Shown here piece after piece: positions 52,556-60,889 of a DNA stretch of 64,000 nucleotides. Each line of letters starts with the position of its first letter. Within the stretch, counting starts at the first letter, position 1. This DNA is from Alkalihalophilus pseudofirmus OF4 (GTDB lineage Bacteria; Bacillota; Bacilli; Bacillales; Bacillaceae_D). The stretch covers positions 1,798,001 to 1,862,000 of the forward strand of contig NC_013791.2 in the NCBI RefSeq assembly GCF_000005825.2. Reading direction: 5' to 3'. Under the pieces are notes generated by a model. That model worked only from the letters and a program-made list of their open reading frames with translations, made no database searches and was not told the origin of the DNA. Made by a program: the position numbers and the translations under genes.

Positions 52556-53020
52556 TTACTCTGATACTTCCATAGATGCCTGGATTTCCGGGCTGATTTC
52601 CGTGTGCGGATAGTTAATTTGTTCATCAAATTCTACCCAGTCAAGATTTGCCATCATCAGCAGGTAGCGTTTACCGCTAGCAGGGTCGCTGATAATGATA
52701 TGGTCTCGGCCAGCTGTTTCAATACGGCCTTGGTATACCATTGCATTCCATTCGCTGTTTCCTTGGTAAGTAAAGTAGAAAGTACCGATCTTCCCTTTGT
52801 TGTAGCGCAGGATATTTTCAATAAACGATTCTTCCACTCTGCCCATCAAAAGCTGCTGCCCAGTTCCCATCGGAACCACTGGCGTTGAGTACGCAGGTCC
52901 AGAAGGCATTCCCCCCTGAAAGCCAGTAAACTGTTGCGGGGCTTCGTTCCCCGTCATTGCAGCTGGTTGAAAACCAGTTTGATTGCTCATTTGATGAAAA
53001 TTAGAGTTTCCGTAATTCAT
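52556..53020 (-). CDS. gerQ: Spore coat protein GerQ
   Basis: 154 residues. A Gln/Asn/Gly-rich N-terminus (residues 1-50) precedes the conserved core: VEESFIENILRYNKGKIGTF, then YFTYQGNSEWNAMVYQGRIE, then RYLLMMANLDWVEFDEQINY. GerQ is a coat protein cross-linked by transglutaminase and needed to place CwlJ in the coat. It lies 23 bp after cwlJ, the same order as in B. subtilis. Expected mother-cell (sigma-E) expression. Confidence 0.92.
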   Translation of the reverse strand: MNYGNSNFHQMSNQTGFQPAAMTGNEAPQQFTGFQGGMPSGPAYSTPVVPMGTGQQLLMGRVEESFIENILRYNKGKIGTFYFTYQGNSEWNAMVYQGRIETAGRDHIIISDPASGKRYLLMMANLDWVEFDEQINYPHTEISPEIQASMEVSE

Positions 53021-53043
53021 GTGAATTCCATCTCCTTTTTGAT

Positions 53044-53520
53044 TTATCTATAAAACTCTGGGCAGTAGCCCGGTACACCGACATAGAAGCAATGATTCCT
53101 GTATGCATGATCGAACTGCGTCATCGGGGATCTTGGCATTGTAGGGGTACAAGGATCTCGGTATGCTTGCCCCGGACTCGGATTAAAAAACCATAAATTC
53201 ATTCGGGCTCGTGGGTTCCGATGACCTTGCAACAAATTTCTAGCCCTCTGGAGGTCCTCTTCAGTTGGACGCTGTGTATACAAGGTTCCATTTAAAACAG
53301 GCTCGAAGTGAGGAATTCCCGTTCCCGGTATCGTTTGATAAATAGCATGACGGATATTACGTAAATTGGTGAAGTCCGGCTCACAGTCTGCCTCAACCCG
53401 ATTGGCCACAACTGTTCCAACCATTTCCATTCCTTCGGGGCCTTCACCAATCGCCTCCGACATCATGAGCCTTGCTAAAGCATTCACATCATTTTCAGTA
53501 TGTTTGATTCGCCTACCCAT
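53044..53520 (-). CDS. cwlJ: Spore cortex-lytic enzyme CwlJ
   Basis: 158 residues. Hydrolase_2 family: NALARLMMSEAIGEGPEGME (catalytic Glu region), VGTVVANRVEADCEPDF, RNIRHAIYQTIPGTGIPHFE, then RARNLLQGHRNP. CwlJ hydrolyses cortex peptidoglycan in germination triggered by Ca-DPA. The ATG follows GAGGTGAG; a longer in-frame extension upstream has no such site. Operon with gerQ supports function. Confidence 0.92.
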   Translation of the reverse strand: MGRRIKHTENDVNALARLMMSEAIGEGPEGMEMVGTVVANRVEADCEPDFTNLRNIRHAIYQTIPGTGIPHFEPVLNGTLYTQRPTEEDLQRARNLLQGHRNPRARMNLWFFNPSPGQAYRDPCTPTMPRSPMTQFDHAYRNHCFYVGVPGYCPEFYR

Positions 53521-53640
53521 TTTCTCACCTCTTTTGCTTATACAGTAGCCTATTACTTTTAGGCAGTTTTCGTAGCTTGCCTTACCGCCCAATCCTTGAA
53601 AATTGCATATGAAAAGAGTAAATGATTCATGGTATTCCAT

Positions 53641-53676
53641 AAAAAAAGCATCAGAGTGCTAGCTCTGATGCTTTTT
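53641..53676. terminator. Bidirectional hairpin between cwlJ region and DUF2512 copy 2
   Basis: AAAAAAAGCATCAGAG / CTCTGATGCTTTTT. It is similar in sequence to the terminator beside DUF2512 copy 1 at 50134-50170, so gene and terminator were duplicated together. Confidence 0.85.
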
Positions 53677-53682
53677 AGCCTT

Positions 53683-54069
53683 TTAATTATCAGCTTGCCA
53701 TTTAGGACTGCCTGAGCGGTTCATACCGACTTCTTTGTTTGCAATATAGGCGTGGAAATAGAATTCAAATGCTCCCATTACAGCAGCTGCGACTAGGGCT
53801 GTTATGACCATGGCTCCGCCTGAAAAACCAAACGCCATTCCCATCAGCCAAATAACTACAAAAGCTAACACGCCATCTGATGCCGTGGCAACCTTATTAT
53901 TTGTTTTAGGTAAAATCACTAAGTCTCCTGCGATATAAGATACTACACCTAACACAAGGGTAATAAGCAGGACATTTTCAAACGCCATTCCAAGTCCCAG
54001 CCCGAGTACCAAGTACAAGAGAATGAGTGTTGCAGCTCCTTTGATGAGTAACGTTTTGACATGATCCAT
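53683..54069 (-). CDS. DUF2512 (YndM-like) membrane protein, copy 2
   Basis: 128 residues, four hydrophobic segments, same pattern as copy 1: TLILLYLVLGLGLGMAFENV, LLITLVLGVVSYIAGDLVIL, LAFVVIWLMGMAFGFSGGAM, AVMGAFEFYFHAYIANKEVG. Start and RBS AAGGAGGAG are also alike. Probably expressed under the same conditions as copy 1; unknown role in the membrane. Confidence 0.85.
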   Translation of the reverse strand: MDHVKTLLIKGAATLILLYLVLGLGLGMAFENVLLITLVLGVVSYIAGDLVILPKTNNKVATASDGVLAFVVIWLMGMAFGFSGGAMVITALVAAAVMGAFEFYFHAYIANKEVGMNRSGSPKWQADN

Positions 54070-54280
54070 CTTTATCTCCTCCTTGTATTTTTTTGTACTT
54101 ACTGTTCTTTACACTGAGAGATGAATGTTAAAACCTTTTAAAATAAATTGAGACAAATGGTCTAATATGACAATTGAGCATTCTTGATAAGAAAATAGAT
54201 CAGAACCGTTGTTACTAAAGCTCACTCTGGATAAATAGCATTTAAAATTCACATCATATAGAGCAGGAGGTGAGATCATT

Positions 54281-54526
54281 ATGGCTAATCAGCAAAACCA
54301 AAGTCAAAATCAAAACCAACAACAAAACAACCAAAACCAGCAGCAAAATCATCAAGTTGCACAAAGCATCAAAAATACGGCAGGTTCTGCGTTTGAAACA
54401 ATGCATAATGCATTAGAAGCAACAGAAAACATTGCAATGAGTGCTGTGGATGGAACAATAAATGCAGTTAGTAAAATGACGGGGCAAAATAAGAACCAAC
54501 ATAACAACAAACGCAATAAACATTAA
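54281..54526 (+). CDS. Gln/Asn-rich small protein (81 aa)
   Basis: ATG with GGAGGTGAG. The first 28 residues are almost only Asn and Gln (MANQQNQSQNQNQQQNNQNQ); then a helix (SIKNTAGSAFETMHNALEAT, ENIAMSAVDGTINAVSKMTG) and a basic Asn tail (NKNQHNNKRNKH). It resembles spore-associated small Q/N-rich proteins in composition only. Position beside gerQ/cwlJ and DUF2512 genes is suggestive of sporulation use, but this is inference. Confidence 0.6.
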   Translation: MANQQNQSQNQNQQQNNQNQQQNHQVAQSIKNTAGSAFETMHNALEATENIAMSAVDGTINAVSKMTGQNKNQHNNKRNKH

Positions 54527-54531
54527 AAATA

Positions 54532-54558
54532 GGAAAACGCCTTTTACTGGCGTTTTCC
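54532..54558 (+). terminator. Terminator of the Gln/Asn-rich gene
   Basis: GGAAAACGCC-N7-GGCGTTTTCC just past the stop codon. Confidence 0.8.
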
Positions 54559-54581
54559 ATTAAGATGATCATTAACCATAT

Positions 54582-54612
54582 AAGCCCCCGCAGTGTTGTG
54601 TACTGCAGGGGC
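54582..54612 (-). terminator. Hairpin downstream of the NSS transporter
   Basis: AGCCCCTGCAGT / (C)AGTGCGGGGGCT-type stem, GC-rich, 10 bp after the transporter stop. Confidence 0.7.
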
Positions 54613-54624
54613 TCACTTTACTTT

Positions 54625-55989
54625 TTAAAATAATGAAAACAAACCTAAGGCATCTAAAAATACTACGATGATCGCAAAAGGCGTCACATATTTTAGAAGG
54701 AAATACCACGTCATAAACAGCTTAGAAGCAACCGATGAACCTTGCTTCAATTCATTTAAGAGCGTTGTTTTGCTTAATTTAAGCGGGACAAAAATAGAAA
54801 TTAACAGCGCCCCGAGCGGCATCAAAATATTACTCGCTAATTGATCGGCTGCATCAAAGAATGTAAGGCCGAAAATCTCGACATCTGCCATGACTCCAAA
54901 AGATAGGCAGGCAGGAATTCCACATACAAAAGCAGCTATACCCATGATCCAGCTCGCTTTTTGACGTTTACTCATCTCTTTTTTCACACGACTTGCCACA
55001 ATAATCTCAAGTAATGAGAAGGCTGATGTAAGTGCTGCGATTAAGAATAAGACAAGAAAAGCAATTAAAAATAATTGTCCAAACATCATTTGCTCGAAGA
55101 TGGCTGGCAGAACAACAAAAATGAGCTGCGGCCCTTCACTTGGCTCTAGTCCGAACGTAAACACTCCAGGGAAAATGATTAACCCAGCGAGAAGTGCTAC
55201 AAAGATATTCATGATTCCAATCGAACCTGCAGCTAGCGGTAAGCTCTGCGTTTTCGGAACGTATGAACTGTACGTGACCATAATTGAGATCCCCAGTGAT
55301 AAAGCAAATAAAGCTTGTCCTAATGCAAATAAGATCGTTTCTGATGTGATGCTTGAGAAGTCAGGAAGCAGTAAGAATTGCACCCCTTCCATTGCCCCGT
55401 CTAAGCTGAGTGATCTAACAGCAATAATGAGTAACAAAACAAATAAAGCCGGCATCATGACTTTACTTGCACGCTCAATACCTTGCTGAATTCCTTTTGC
55501 GACAACAATGATTGTTAACAAAATAAATACTAATTGCGCTCCTAATGTCGTCCATGGGTTCGCAATAATCTCACCCATCTCCACACCGAGCTGATCCACA
55601 CTTAAGCCGGATAACTGCCCCGTGATTGCATTCATTAAATAAATTAAGATCCAGCCGCCGATTACACTGTAAAAGGTAAGAATAATAAAGCAAGTGATGA
55701 CACCAATCCAGCCTGTTGCAACCCAAGCTGACTTTGGAGCGAGTTCTTTATAAGTAGAAATCGCATCTTTACCTGTTTTGCGGCCAAGAATGAATTCTCC
55801 AATTAACAGCGGAAGTCCAATGAGAAGCGTAAATAAAATAAATAATAAGAAAAAGGCGCCTCCTCCACTTGTCCCTGCTACATAAGGGAACTTCCAGATG
55901 GCTCCTAGTCCGATTGCTGTGCCAGCCGTCGCATAAATAAATCCTAGCTTTGACGACCATTGTTCGTTTTGCGTTTCCAACCCTTTCAA
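54625..55989 (-). CDS. Neurotransmitter:sodium symporter (NSS) family transporter
   Basis: 454 residues, about eleven to twelve membrane helices. NSS signatures are present: WSSKLGFIYATAGTAIGLGA then IWKFPYVAGTSGGGAFFLLF, and FILTFYSVIGGWILIYL. Na+-coupled amino-acid or osmolyte uptake in relatives. The ATG (MKGLETQNEQ) follows AGGAGTTG. Confidence 0.9.
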   Translation of the reverse strand: MKGLETQNEQWSSKLGFIYATAGTAIGLGAIWKFPYVAGTSGGGAFFLLFILFTLLIGLPLLIGEFILGRKTGKDAISTYKELAPKSAWVATGWIGVITCFIILTFYSVIGGWILIYLMNAITGQLSGLSVDQLGVEMGEIIANPWTTLGAQLVFILLTIIVVAKGIQQGIERASKVMMPALFVLLLIIAVRSLSLDGAMEGVQFLLLPDFSSITSETILFALGQALFALSLGISIMVTYSSYVPKTQSLPLAAGSIGIMNIFVALLAGLIIFPGVFTFGLEPSEGPQLIFVVLPAIFEQMMFGQLFLIAFLVLFLIAALTSAFSLLEIIVASRVKKEMSKRQKASWIMGIAAFVCGIPACLSFGVMADVEIFGLTFFDAADQLASNILMPLGALLISIFVPLKLSKTTLLNELKQGSSVASKLFMTWYFLLKYVTPFAIIVVFLDALGLFSLF

Positions 55990-56110
55990 CTCCTACTTTT
56001 ATACTTTACTGCGTTCCAACAGAAAAAATTTCAACCTCATAATAGTAACAAAGCTTTACTTACAGAACAACCGGAAATTTCTTACCATTCTAACTTTTAT
56101 TTATAAAGAC

Positions 56111-56142
56111 AAAAAAGCGGCCGCTATAAGCAGCAACCGCTT
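56111..56142 (-). terminator. Terminator of XRE/membrane operon
   Basis: AAGCGGTTGC-N8-GCGGCCGCTT then T run on the minus strand, immediately after the XRE stop. Confidence 0.75.
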
Positions 56143-56144
56143 CC

Positions 56145-56339
56145 TTACTCTTCCCAAAATAATTCATCTAACGTTTTATGGAGTGTCTTGCATATAGCAA
56201 GGCATAATTGCAGCGTCGGGTTGTATTTACCAGCCTCTATCAGGCCGATCGTCTGCCTTGTGACACCGACTTTCTTTGCCAGTTCAGCTTGTGATAAATC
56301 ATGTTCTGTTCGTGCGATTTTTAGCCGTACATTCTTCAT
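56145..56339 (-). CDS. Small XRE regulator (64 aa)
   Basis: MKNVRLKIARTEHDLSQAEL, then AKKVGVTRQTIGLIEAGKYN and LCLAICKTLHKTLDELFWEE: the compact YozG/Cro-like HTH found with small membrane proteins. It starts three bases after the membrane protein stop. Typical two-gene unit where the HTH controls the pair. Confidence 0.9.
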   Translation of the reverse strand: MKNVRLKIARTEHDLSQAELAKKVGVTRQTIGLIEAGKYNPTLQLCLAICKTLHKTLDELFWEE

Positions 56340-56342
56340 CGC

Positions 56343-56858
56343 CTACTTTACCTCTTCTTCATCAAGTAACTTTTGATTCACTTGATCACTTCGTTTCTTC
56401 GCCGCATTGTGAGTAACAACACTAAACGCTATGAAAAATGGGGCGTAAATGAATAGAGAAACGATGAAGACGAGAATGAAATTATAGATCGCTTGCTGGC
56501 TGGTATCGGCAAAGTTGATGGCACTGTTTGTTGCAAAAATAAGAGCCAAAACAAGTCCTAATGCTAGACCCCAGTAAAAGTTCTTTTTGTTTCTTGTTAC
56601 TTTGCTGTTGCTGTCGTGAATTTCTACCTCCTCTGAATAAATACCAAGCGAGGCTGAGCGAATCAGGTAATAGGTGGATGCGCCTAGCAAAATCAGAACC
56701 TCAGTTAGGACAACATTTAGCGATGTTCCGATTGTAATAAATTTGAATATGACTGAGGCCAGGGTGATGAGCATGACAAGGTAATAAATCTCGCGGTAAA
56801 TCTTGTTTTGGATCGTTGTGATTCGTTCATCAACAGGCTTTTTGTTCCATAGTGCCAT
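56343..56858 (-). CDS. Membrane protein (DUF6773-like) paired with XRE regulator
   Basis: 171 residues, about four helices (YYLVMLITLASVIFKFITIG, VVLTEVLILLGASTYYLIRS, WGLALGLVLALIFATNSAIN, FILVFIVSLFIYAPFFIAFS). The ATG at 56858 follows GGAGGTG; codons upstream lie before that site. Function unknown; might sense membrane stress (inference). Confidence 0.75.
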   Translation of the reverse strand: MALWNKKPVDERITTIQNKIYREIYYLVMLITLASVIFKFITIGTSLNVVLTEVLILLGASTYYLIRSASLGIYSEEVEIHDSNSKVTRNKKNFYWGLALGLVLALIFATNSAINFADTSQQAIYNFILVFIVSLFIYAPFFIAFSVVTHNAAKKRSDQVNQKLLDEEEVK

Positions 56859-57086
56859 AGTGAACACCTCCAGATTTTGTATATCCTTATTATACACTAT
56901 AGTTTACATTATGCAATTTATATATTACATTGTGACAATTATATTTTACGTTATTAAGTTAAAAGAAGTTCTATGTTTTTTAAATGGGTATAGTTTCATT
57001 GGTTTAAGTAAATATTAAAAGTTGAATTAAACCCCATAGAGATAGGAATGATATGATTGTTTAACCAAAATGTTGTTAAAGGATTA

Positions 57087-57194
57087 ATGTACAGCACAAT
57101 TATGTCTTCAATTTTTAGTGTCATTGTTATTGGATTGACAGTTTTTCATCATTTAAAAATAACAAGGATACTGGAATCAATTAAAAACAGATAA
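57087..57194 (+). CDS. Tiny hydrophobic peptide (35 aa)
   Basis: MYSTIMSSIFSVIVIGLTVF, then HHLKITRILESIKNR. One membrane helix with a basic tail, followed about 75 bp later by a strong terminator. The size and shape resemble type I toxins such as BsrG/TxpA. The ribosome binding site (AAAGGA, 3 bp away) is poor. No antisense RNA could be established. Confidence 0.4.
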   Translation: MYSTIMSSIFSVIVIGLTVFHHLKITRILESIKNR

Positions 57195-57268
57195 ATAACT
57201 TTTTTGTTTTGACTAATTAAGGGTTATAGTCTCTATCCTTTATGACATAACTTTTCATCAAAAGAAGG

Positions 57269-57303
57269 AGAAAGCCATCCTGTTAATAACAGAATGGCTT
57301 TCT
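57269..57303. terminator. Strong terminator hairpin
   Basis: AGAAAGCCATCCTGTTA / TAACAGAATGGCTTTCT with T-rich flanks; serves the tiny peptide gene on plus and the membrane protein at 57341 on minus. Confidence 0.85.
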
Positions 57304-57340
57304 ATTTTGTCATATACTCAACCAAGAGATCTCTTCTAAT

Positions 57341-58132
57341 TTAATCAATGTTCCAATCAACCGTGAAGTTGCCGCTTACTTTGTAGCCGGTGACAACTAC
57401 CTTGTAGGTCCCTGTTTCTTCTACGTTTAATTGTAATAAGAATGGATCGTCATTTATATGTTCCATTCCGACATATTGGTTTTTATCATTCCGAATATGG
57501 AAGCCATGTCCTGCGCCATTTGCATTGTTAAATTCGTAAGTGACGGTAAATACCTCTCCTTCTTCTAAGTGAATCGGGATTTCATGTCTGCCATTCAAAT
57601 AATCGAAAGATGCTGCGTAGGATGAGTCGGTTCTCTCTTCTGTCCACCCGCTTTTCGATGTAAAGTCGATCGTCAAAAGGATGCAGATGAATAATGGAAT
57701 GAGGATAGCGAATAGATAGCGAAATGATTTTACTTGCTCGGCAGCCCTCGTACTTAAGTAAAAAATGAACGCGCTCCCTGCTCCGATCACTCCAACAAAG
57801 ATCGTAAACGGATCTAAACCCCATATTTGAAACACGCCAAACCCGGCAACGGCATAAAGGCTGGCTTTAAAAGTGTCCTCTGAAACGTTTAACTTGCGTT
57901 TTAATTTCGGTAATTTATGAACGATCAAATCGATAACAATCGAACTTAACACTCCATATATATATATAAGGAACCATATGTTTGGACTAGAAAGCTCCTC
58001 TACTAATTGATAGAGATTAAAGCCTGTAGAGAATACGAGCAAAATAACAAATAAGATAAATAATAGCAATCCAGCACCAGCTAATTTAGACGTTATGTAT
58101 TTGAAGATTTTTAGCGTGAGGTTGGTCAGCAT
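57341..58132 (-). CDS. Membrane protein with C-terminal pre-peptidase-like domain
   Basis: 263 residues. About six helices (LAGAGLLLFILFVILLVFST, IWFLIYIYGVLSSIVIDLIV, etc.) followed by an extracytoplasmic about 85-residue beta domain (EIPIHLEEGEVFTVTYEFNN then GTYKVVVTGYKVSGNFTVDW), like bacterial pre-peptidase C-terminal domains. Unknown role. RBS GGAGGCTT. Confidence 0.7.
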   Translation of the reverse strand: MLTNLTLKIFKYITSKLAGAGLLLFILFVILLVFSTGFNLYQLVEELSSPNIWFLIYIYGVLSSIVIDLIVHKLPKLKRKLNVSEDTFKASLYAVAGFGVFQIWGLDPFTIFVGVIGAGSAFIFYLSTRAAEQVKSFRYLFAILIPLFICILLTIDFTSKSGWTEERTDSSYAASFDYLNGRHEIPIHLEEGEVFTVTYEFNNANGAGHGFHIRNDKNQYVGMEHINDDPFLLQLNVEETGTYKVVVTGYKVSGNFTVDWNID

Positions 58133-58182
58133 CCATCAGAAGCCTCCTTTGCAGAGTTAGTATCTTCACGTTTAGGAAGCGT

Positions 58183-58491
58183 TTAGATCAGGGAAATATA
58201 ATACACAATCAGCCCCGCGAGTGCCAATATAACAGTACCTACAAAGAGTCTTTTTTTCTCAAAATGGACAAACCCCATGGAAAGGAGGGCAAGTAAACTA
58301 ACGAAAAGCAGGTAAGCTGGCTCTTCTGACTCGGTTAATTGAGTAGGGAGATAAAGAAGGATAATAATAGAAAATGGAACGAGCATCTTTAGAAAATTCT
58401 CCTGCTTTTTCTTCTCACCTTTATGCCTGACAAAGAGATAGGTTATGAGTACTACGGCAACCATTATCATACTGTAGCTTATTCCAGACAT
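58183..58491 (-). CDS. Small four-helix membrane protein (102 aa)
   Basis: MSGISYSMIMVAVVLITYLF, PFSIIILLYLPTQLTESEEP, YLLFVSLLALLSMGFVHF, FVGTVILALAGLIVYYISLI. It lies upstream of the preceding gene on the same strand, about 50 bp apart. Function unknown. RBS GGGGGGATC. Confidence 0.65.
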   Translation of the reverse strand: MSGISYSMIMVAVVLITYLFVRHKGEKKKQENFLKMLVPFSIIILLYLPTQLTESEEPAYLLFVSLLALLSMGFVHFEKKRLFVGTVILALAGLIVYYISLI

Positions 58492-58602
58492 CCTTTGATC
58501 CCCCCTACCTATTTAGCATGTTTTCAAATCTATTTAAAGAAATATTAACTTTAACTAACCTGCCTCTTTAGCGTAACATTAAGTTCCTTTTTGATAAATA
58601 AA

Positions 58603-58626
58603 AACATCCCTTGTTGAAGGAATGCT
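58603..58626 (-). terminator. Weak terminator after lipoprotein gene
   Basis: On the minus strand GCATTCCTTCAACAAGGGATG then TTTTTA. Confidence 0.45.
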
Positions 58627-58666
58627 TCCGTTTGTTTAATATACTTTAATTAGATTCGTTGGTTGA

Positions 58667-59065
58667 CTAATCTTTTCCACTAATGAGAAAAGTCTCTAAT
58701 TCATCAACCTCGTATGTTCGAAAAATAACACCCTGATGATTAAAAACAAATATTTCTGGTAATCTATCTAATACAAAAATCTTGTTATATTTATCTTCCT
58801 GTGTGGAATTTTCATCTAAAATCGTAAAACCATGTGAGGTTACTTTATCCCCCCATAGAGAATGCTCATCAAATATATTAAGAATGCTACGTTGATATTC
58901 TTTTGAAGGTGTTTTTTTTACAAATACTCTAACACTCAATTTATTTTCTTCCTCAGGTTTTAACCTTTCAACTACTTTTCTTTCTTCTATTGAACAACCT
59001 ACAAATAAAAATGAACAACCTACAAATAAAAAAATGATAACAACCAACCCTAAAATCTTGTTCAA
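58667..59065 (-). CDS. Lipoprotein with duplicated lipobox (132 aa)
   Basis: MNKILGLVVIIFLFVGCSFL, then FVGCSIEERKVVERL. The signal sequence has two lipobox-like Cys (LFVGC) because of a perfect 21-bp tandem duplication. The mature part is a small thioredoxin-like fold by pattern (RVFVKKTPSKEYQRSILNIF, LPEIFVFNHQGVIFRTYEVD) without CxxC. Anchored to the membrane outside. Related in layout to the lipoprotein at 34260-34778. Confidence 0.7.
   Translation of the reverse strand: MNKILGLVVIIFLFVGCSFLFVGCSIEERKVVERLKPEEENKLSVRVFVKKTPSKEYQRSILNIFDEHSLWGDKVTSHGFTILDENSTQEDKYNKIFVLDRLPEIFVFNHQGVIFRTYEVDELETFLISGKD
58991..59032. repeat. Perfect 21-bp tandem duplication in lipoprotein signal sequence
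   Basis: Two back-to-back copies of TGAACAACCTACAAATAAAA(A), i.e. seven codons each, in frame. The duplication supplies a second LFVGCS. Confidence 0.9.
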
Positions 59066-59252
59066 ATATAACCCCCCCTTGTATTTCGTTATTTAAAAAA
59101 TCCACATTATAAACAGAGAACTATTACTCCGATTATGCATTTGATTATGCGGACTCTTATTATGCTATTCGATGTTTTATGACTGAGTCACTTGACATCT
59201 GTTCGCTTACAGCTTTTGATAGAGTGAACGACTAAAAAGGAGAATAGCCAAT

Positions 59253-59501
59253 ATGACTCAAAAACCCCAACATATCGTAAGTATAATGGACTTCCAACTA
59301 ACAGAACACCAATCGATCTTTGTACAATTTAATGGATACGACGCCATAATAGAAAAGAAGTTTACTGGAGAGGTCAAATTCCTCGGAGGTAGACCGTACG
59401 GAGACATCATTCATCCCGAACGATCCAGCCTATCAAGTGAATGTAGGGAATACGTAAGGATGGTATTGTTGGATAAGTATGAGAGGGGCGAGTTTAGTTA
59501 G
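59253..59501 (+). CDS. Hypothetical protein (82 aa)
   Basis: MTQKPQHIVSIMDFQLTEHQ, then SIFVQFNGYDAIIEKKFTGE, with a C-terminal helix (SSECREYVRMVLLDKYERGE). Starts with AAAAAGGAG and ends in a terminator, so it appears monocistronic. No family recognised. Confidence 0.65.
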   Translation: MTQKPQHIVSIMDFQLTEHQSIFVQFNGYDAIIEKKFTGEVKFLGGRPYGDIIHPERSSLSSECREYVRMVLLDKYERGEFS

Positions 59502-59525
59502 GGTTGAAATTCTTATAGAACTTCG

Positions 59526-59553
59526 AACCTCAAAGTGATAGTCTTTGAGGTTT
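59526..59553 (+). terminator. Terminator after the 82-aa gene
   Basis: AACCTCAAAG-N8-CTTTGAGGTTT, then TATT. Confidence 0.8.
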
Positions 59554-59603
59554 ATTGTCGTTCAAAACACCATCTCGAGCGTGTAACATCTATATGAGTT
59601 TTC

Positions 59604-59636
59604 AAACAGACCTCTATCTATTGGCAGAGGCTGTTT
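59604..59636 (-). terminator. Hairpin after nitroreductase gene
   Basis: AAACAGACCTCT / AGAGGCTGTTT with a loop, at the end of the nitroreductase frame (its stop is at 59635). Confidence 0.55.
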
Positions 59637-60498
59637 ATTGTTGGTTCCAGCTAACGACGTACTCAATGTTTTCATTTAGTCTCTCTAACCCAGGTTCGTC
59701 TATGACCCAAATCCCGCTGATACCTAGCTCATCACAAGCCAATTCAAATTGGCACATCGCAATGCCCATATCTAACAGCTGCATTTGATAGCCTAATGCC
59801 TTACTGTAATTCGGTGTATGTTCGATGTAGAAATGACAAGTCTCTCGGTTTTCTGAGAGAACGAGTCGCCACGGTTGTTTATTGGAGGCGGAAGGTCCTA
59901 ATCTAACCATTTCTATAGGGATTTCTAATGAGCCCGCGTTATCGCGTTGTAATGGAGCGGCGAAAGTCTCATCATAAAACAATTTCTCCCACGGCTTCTT
60001 ATTATCGGCCCTCACGACAAAACGCAAGGCCTTATCAAAGACACGCTGCTTTTCTTTTGGAAACCCGAGTGGTGTCACGCATGGAATGAATTCGTCTTCA
60101 TACAACTGTATTTCTTTTTCAAATGAGTTTCGGGTAAACGTCCCGCCCATCCAACACGTACCTATGCCGAACTGTGTTGCAAATAAAGTCATTCGATGAA
60201 AAATGTAAGCATACTCAATCAGTGGATACTTAGCATTCACTGATGAACCAACTAAATACGCTTTAGGATGCTTAATAAATCCATACGTTCCAAGCTTGAT
60301 TCCTTTGTCTGTCACATTTTTTTGAACCAATACGAGATCAATCCGGCCTCTTGCACCGAAAGGTCCGATCAAGTTGCTTTCATCATTTAAATACGCCGTT
60401 AATTTATTGATGTCTCCTGCTGAAAGGTCATTATCATCAAACGTTCGAATCGACTGGCGTCTGCGCATGGTGTCAATGATTGAAGTAGAGAAAGACAT
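59635..60498 (-). CDS. Nitroreductase family protein
   Basis: 287 residues, TM1586-type double domain nitroreductase. The start MSFSTSIIDTMRRRQSIRTF has the RRS(I/V)R FMN-phosphate-binding pattern, with ATQFGIGTCWMGGTFTRNSF and MVRLGPSASNKQPWRLVLSE as cofactor and substrate contacts. FMN-dependent NAD(P)H oxidoreductase; substrate unknown. RBS GGAGGTGC. Confidence 0.85.
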   Translation of the reverse strand: MSFSTSIIDTMRRRQSIRTFDDNDLSAGDINKLTAYLNDESNLIGPFGARGRIDLVLVQKNVTDKGIKLGTYGFIKHPKAYLVGSSVNAKYPLIEYAYIFHRMTLFATQFGIGTCWMGGTFTRNSFEKEIQLYEDEFIPCVTPLGFPKEKQRVFDKALRFVVRADNKKPWEKLFYDETFAAPLQRDNAGSLEIPIEMVRLGPSASNKQPWRLVLSENRETCHFYIEHTPNYSKALGYQMQLLDMGIAMCQFELACDELGISGIWVIDEPGLERLNENIEYVVSWNQQ

Positions 60499-60889
60499 GA
60501 TGCACCTCCATAAAAGCAGATTTTTATTTCTTCAGTTGTCCATAAAACTCTAAACCTGCTCAATTAGTTTAAGTGAAATCTTTAACAATATTTACATTCA
60601 TTTTACCATGAAATATCCAACTCCTCCGAAAAATTCATTTGCTTACTAGCGCTCAAAATAATCTGTTTTAGCACGTAGGTTAATAAGACGCATAAATTAA
60701 TACGCTGCCTTCGATATTGTTGGAAACTGGTACACGAATTCGTATGCTAAAGCTGTTAAAGCATCGCTATAGCAACAAAAAAGAGGACAACTATTCGTGT
60801 GTGAATGATGTCCTCAATTGGTTTGTTATTTCATTTTTTCTCTCTATTAACAGTGAACATTACTGTCTAAGCTAGTATTCTATGTCGTA
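60499..60889. other. Gap between the nitroreductase gene and mph terminator
   Basis: About 390 bp; the only structure seen is the hairpin at 60778-60816. No gene. Confidence 0.5.
60778..60816 (-). terminator. Terminator after the macrolide phosphotransferase
   Basis: On the minus strand GAGGACATCATTCAC / GTTGTCCTC then TTTTTTG; about 75 bp after the gene stop. Confidence 0.8.

Noticed and set aside
55100..55489. 129-aa plus-strand frame inside the NSS transporter
   Set aside because: Antisense to conserved transmembrane coding sequence.
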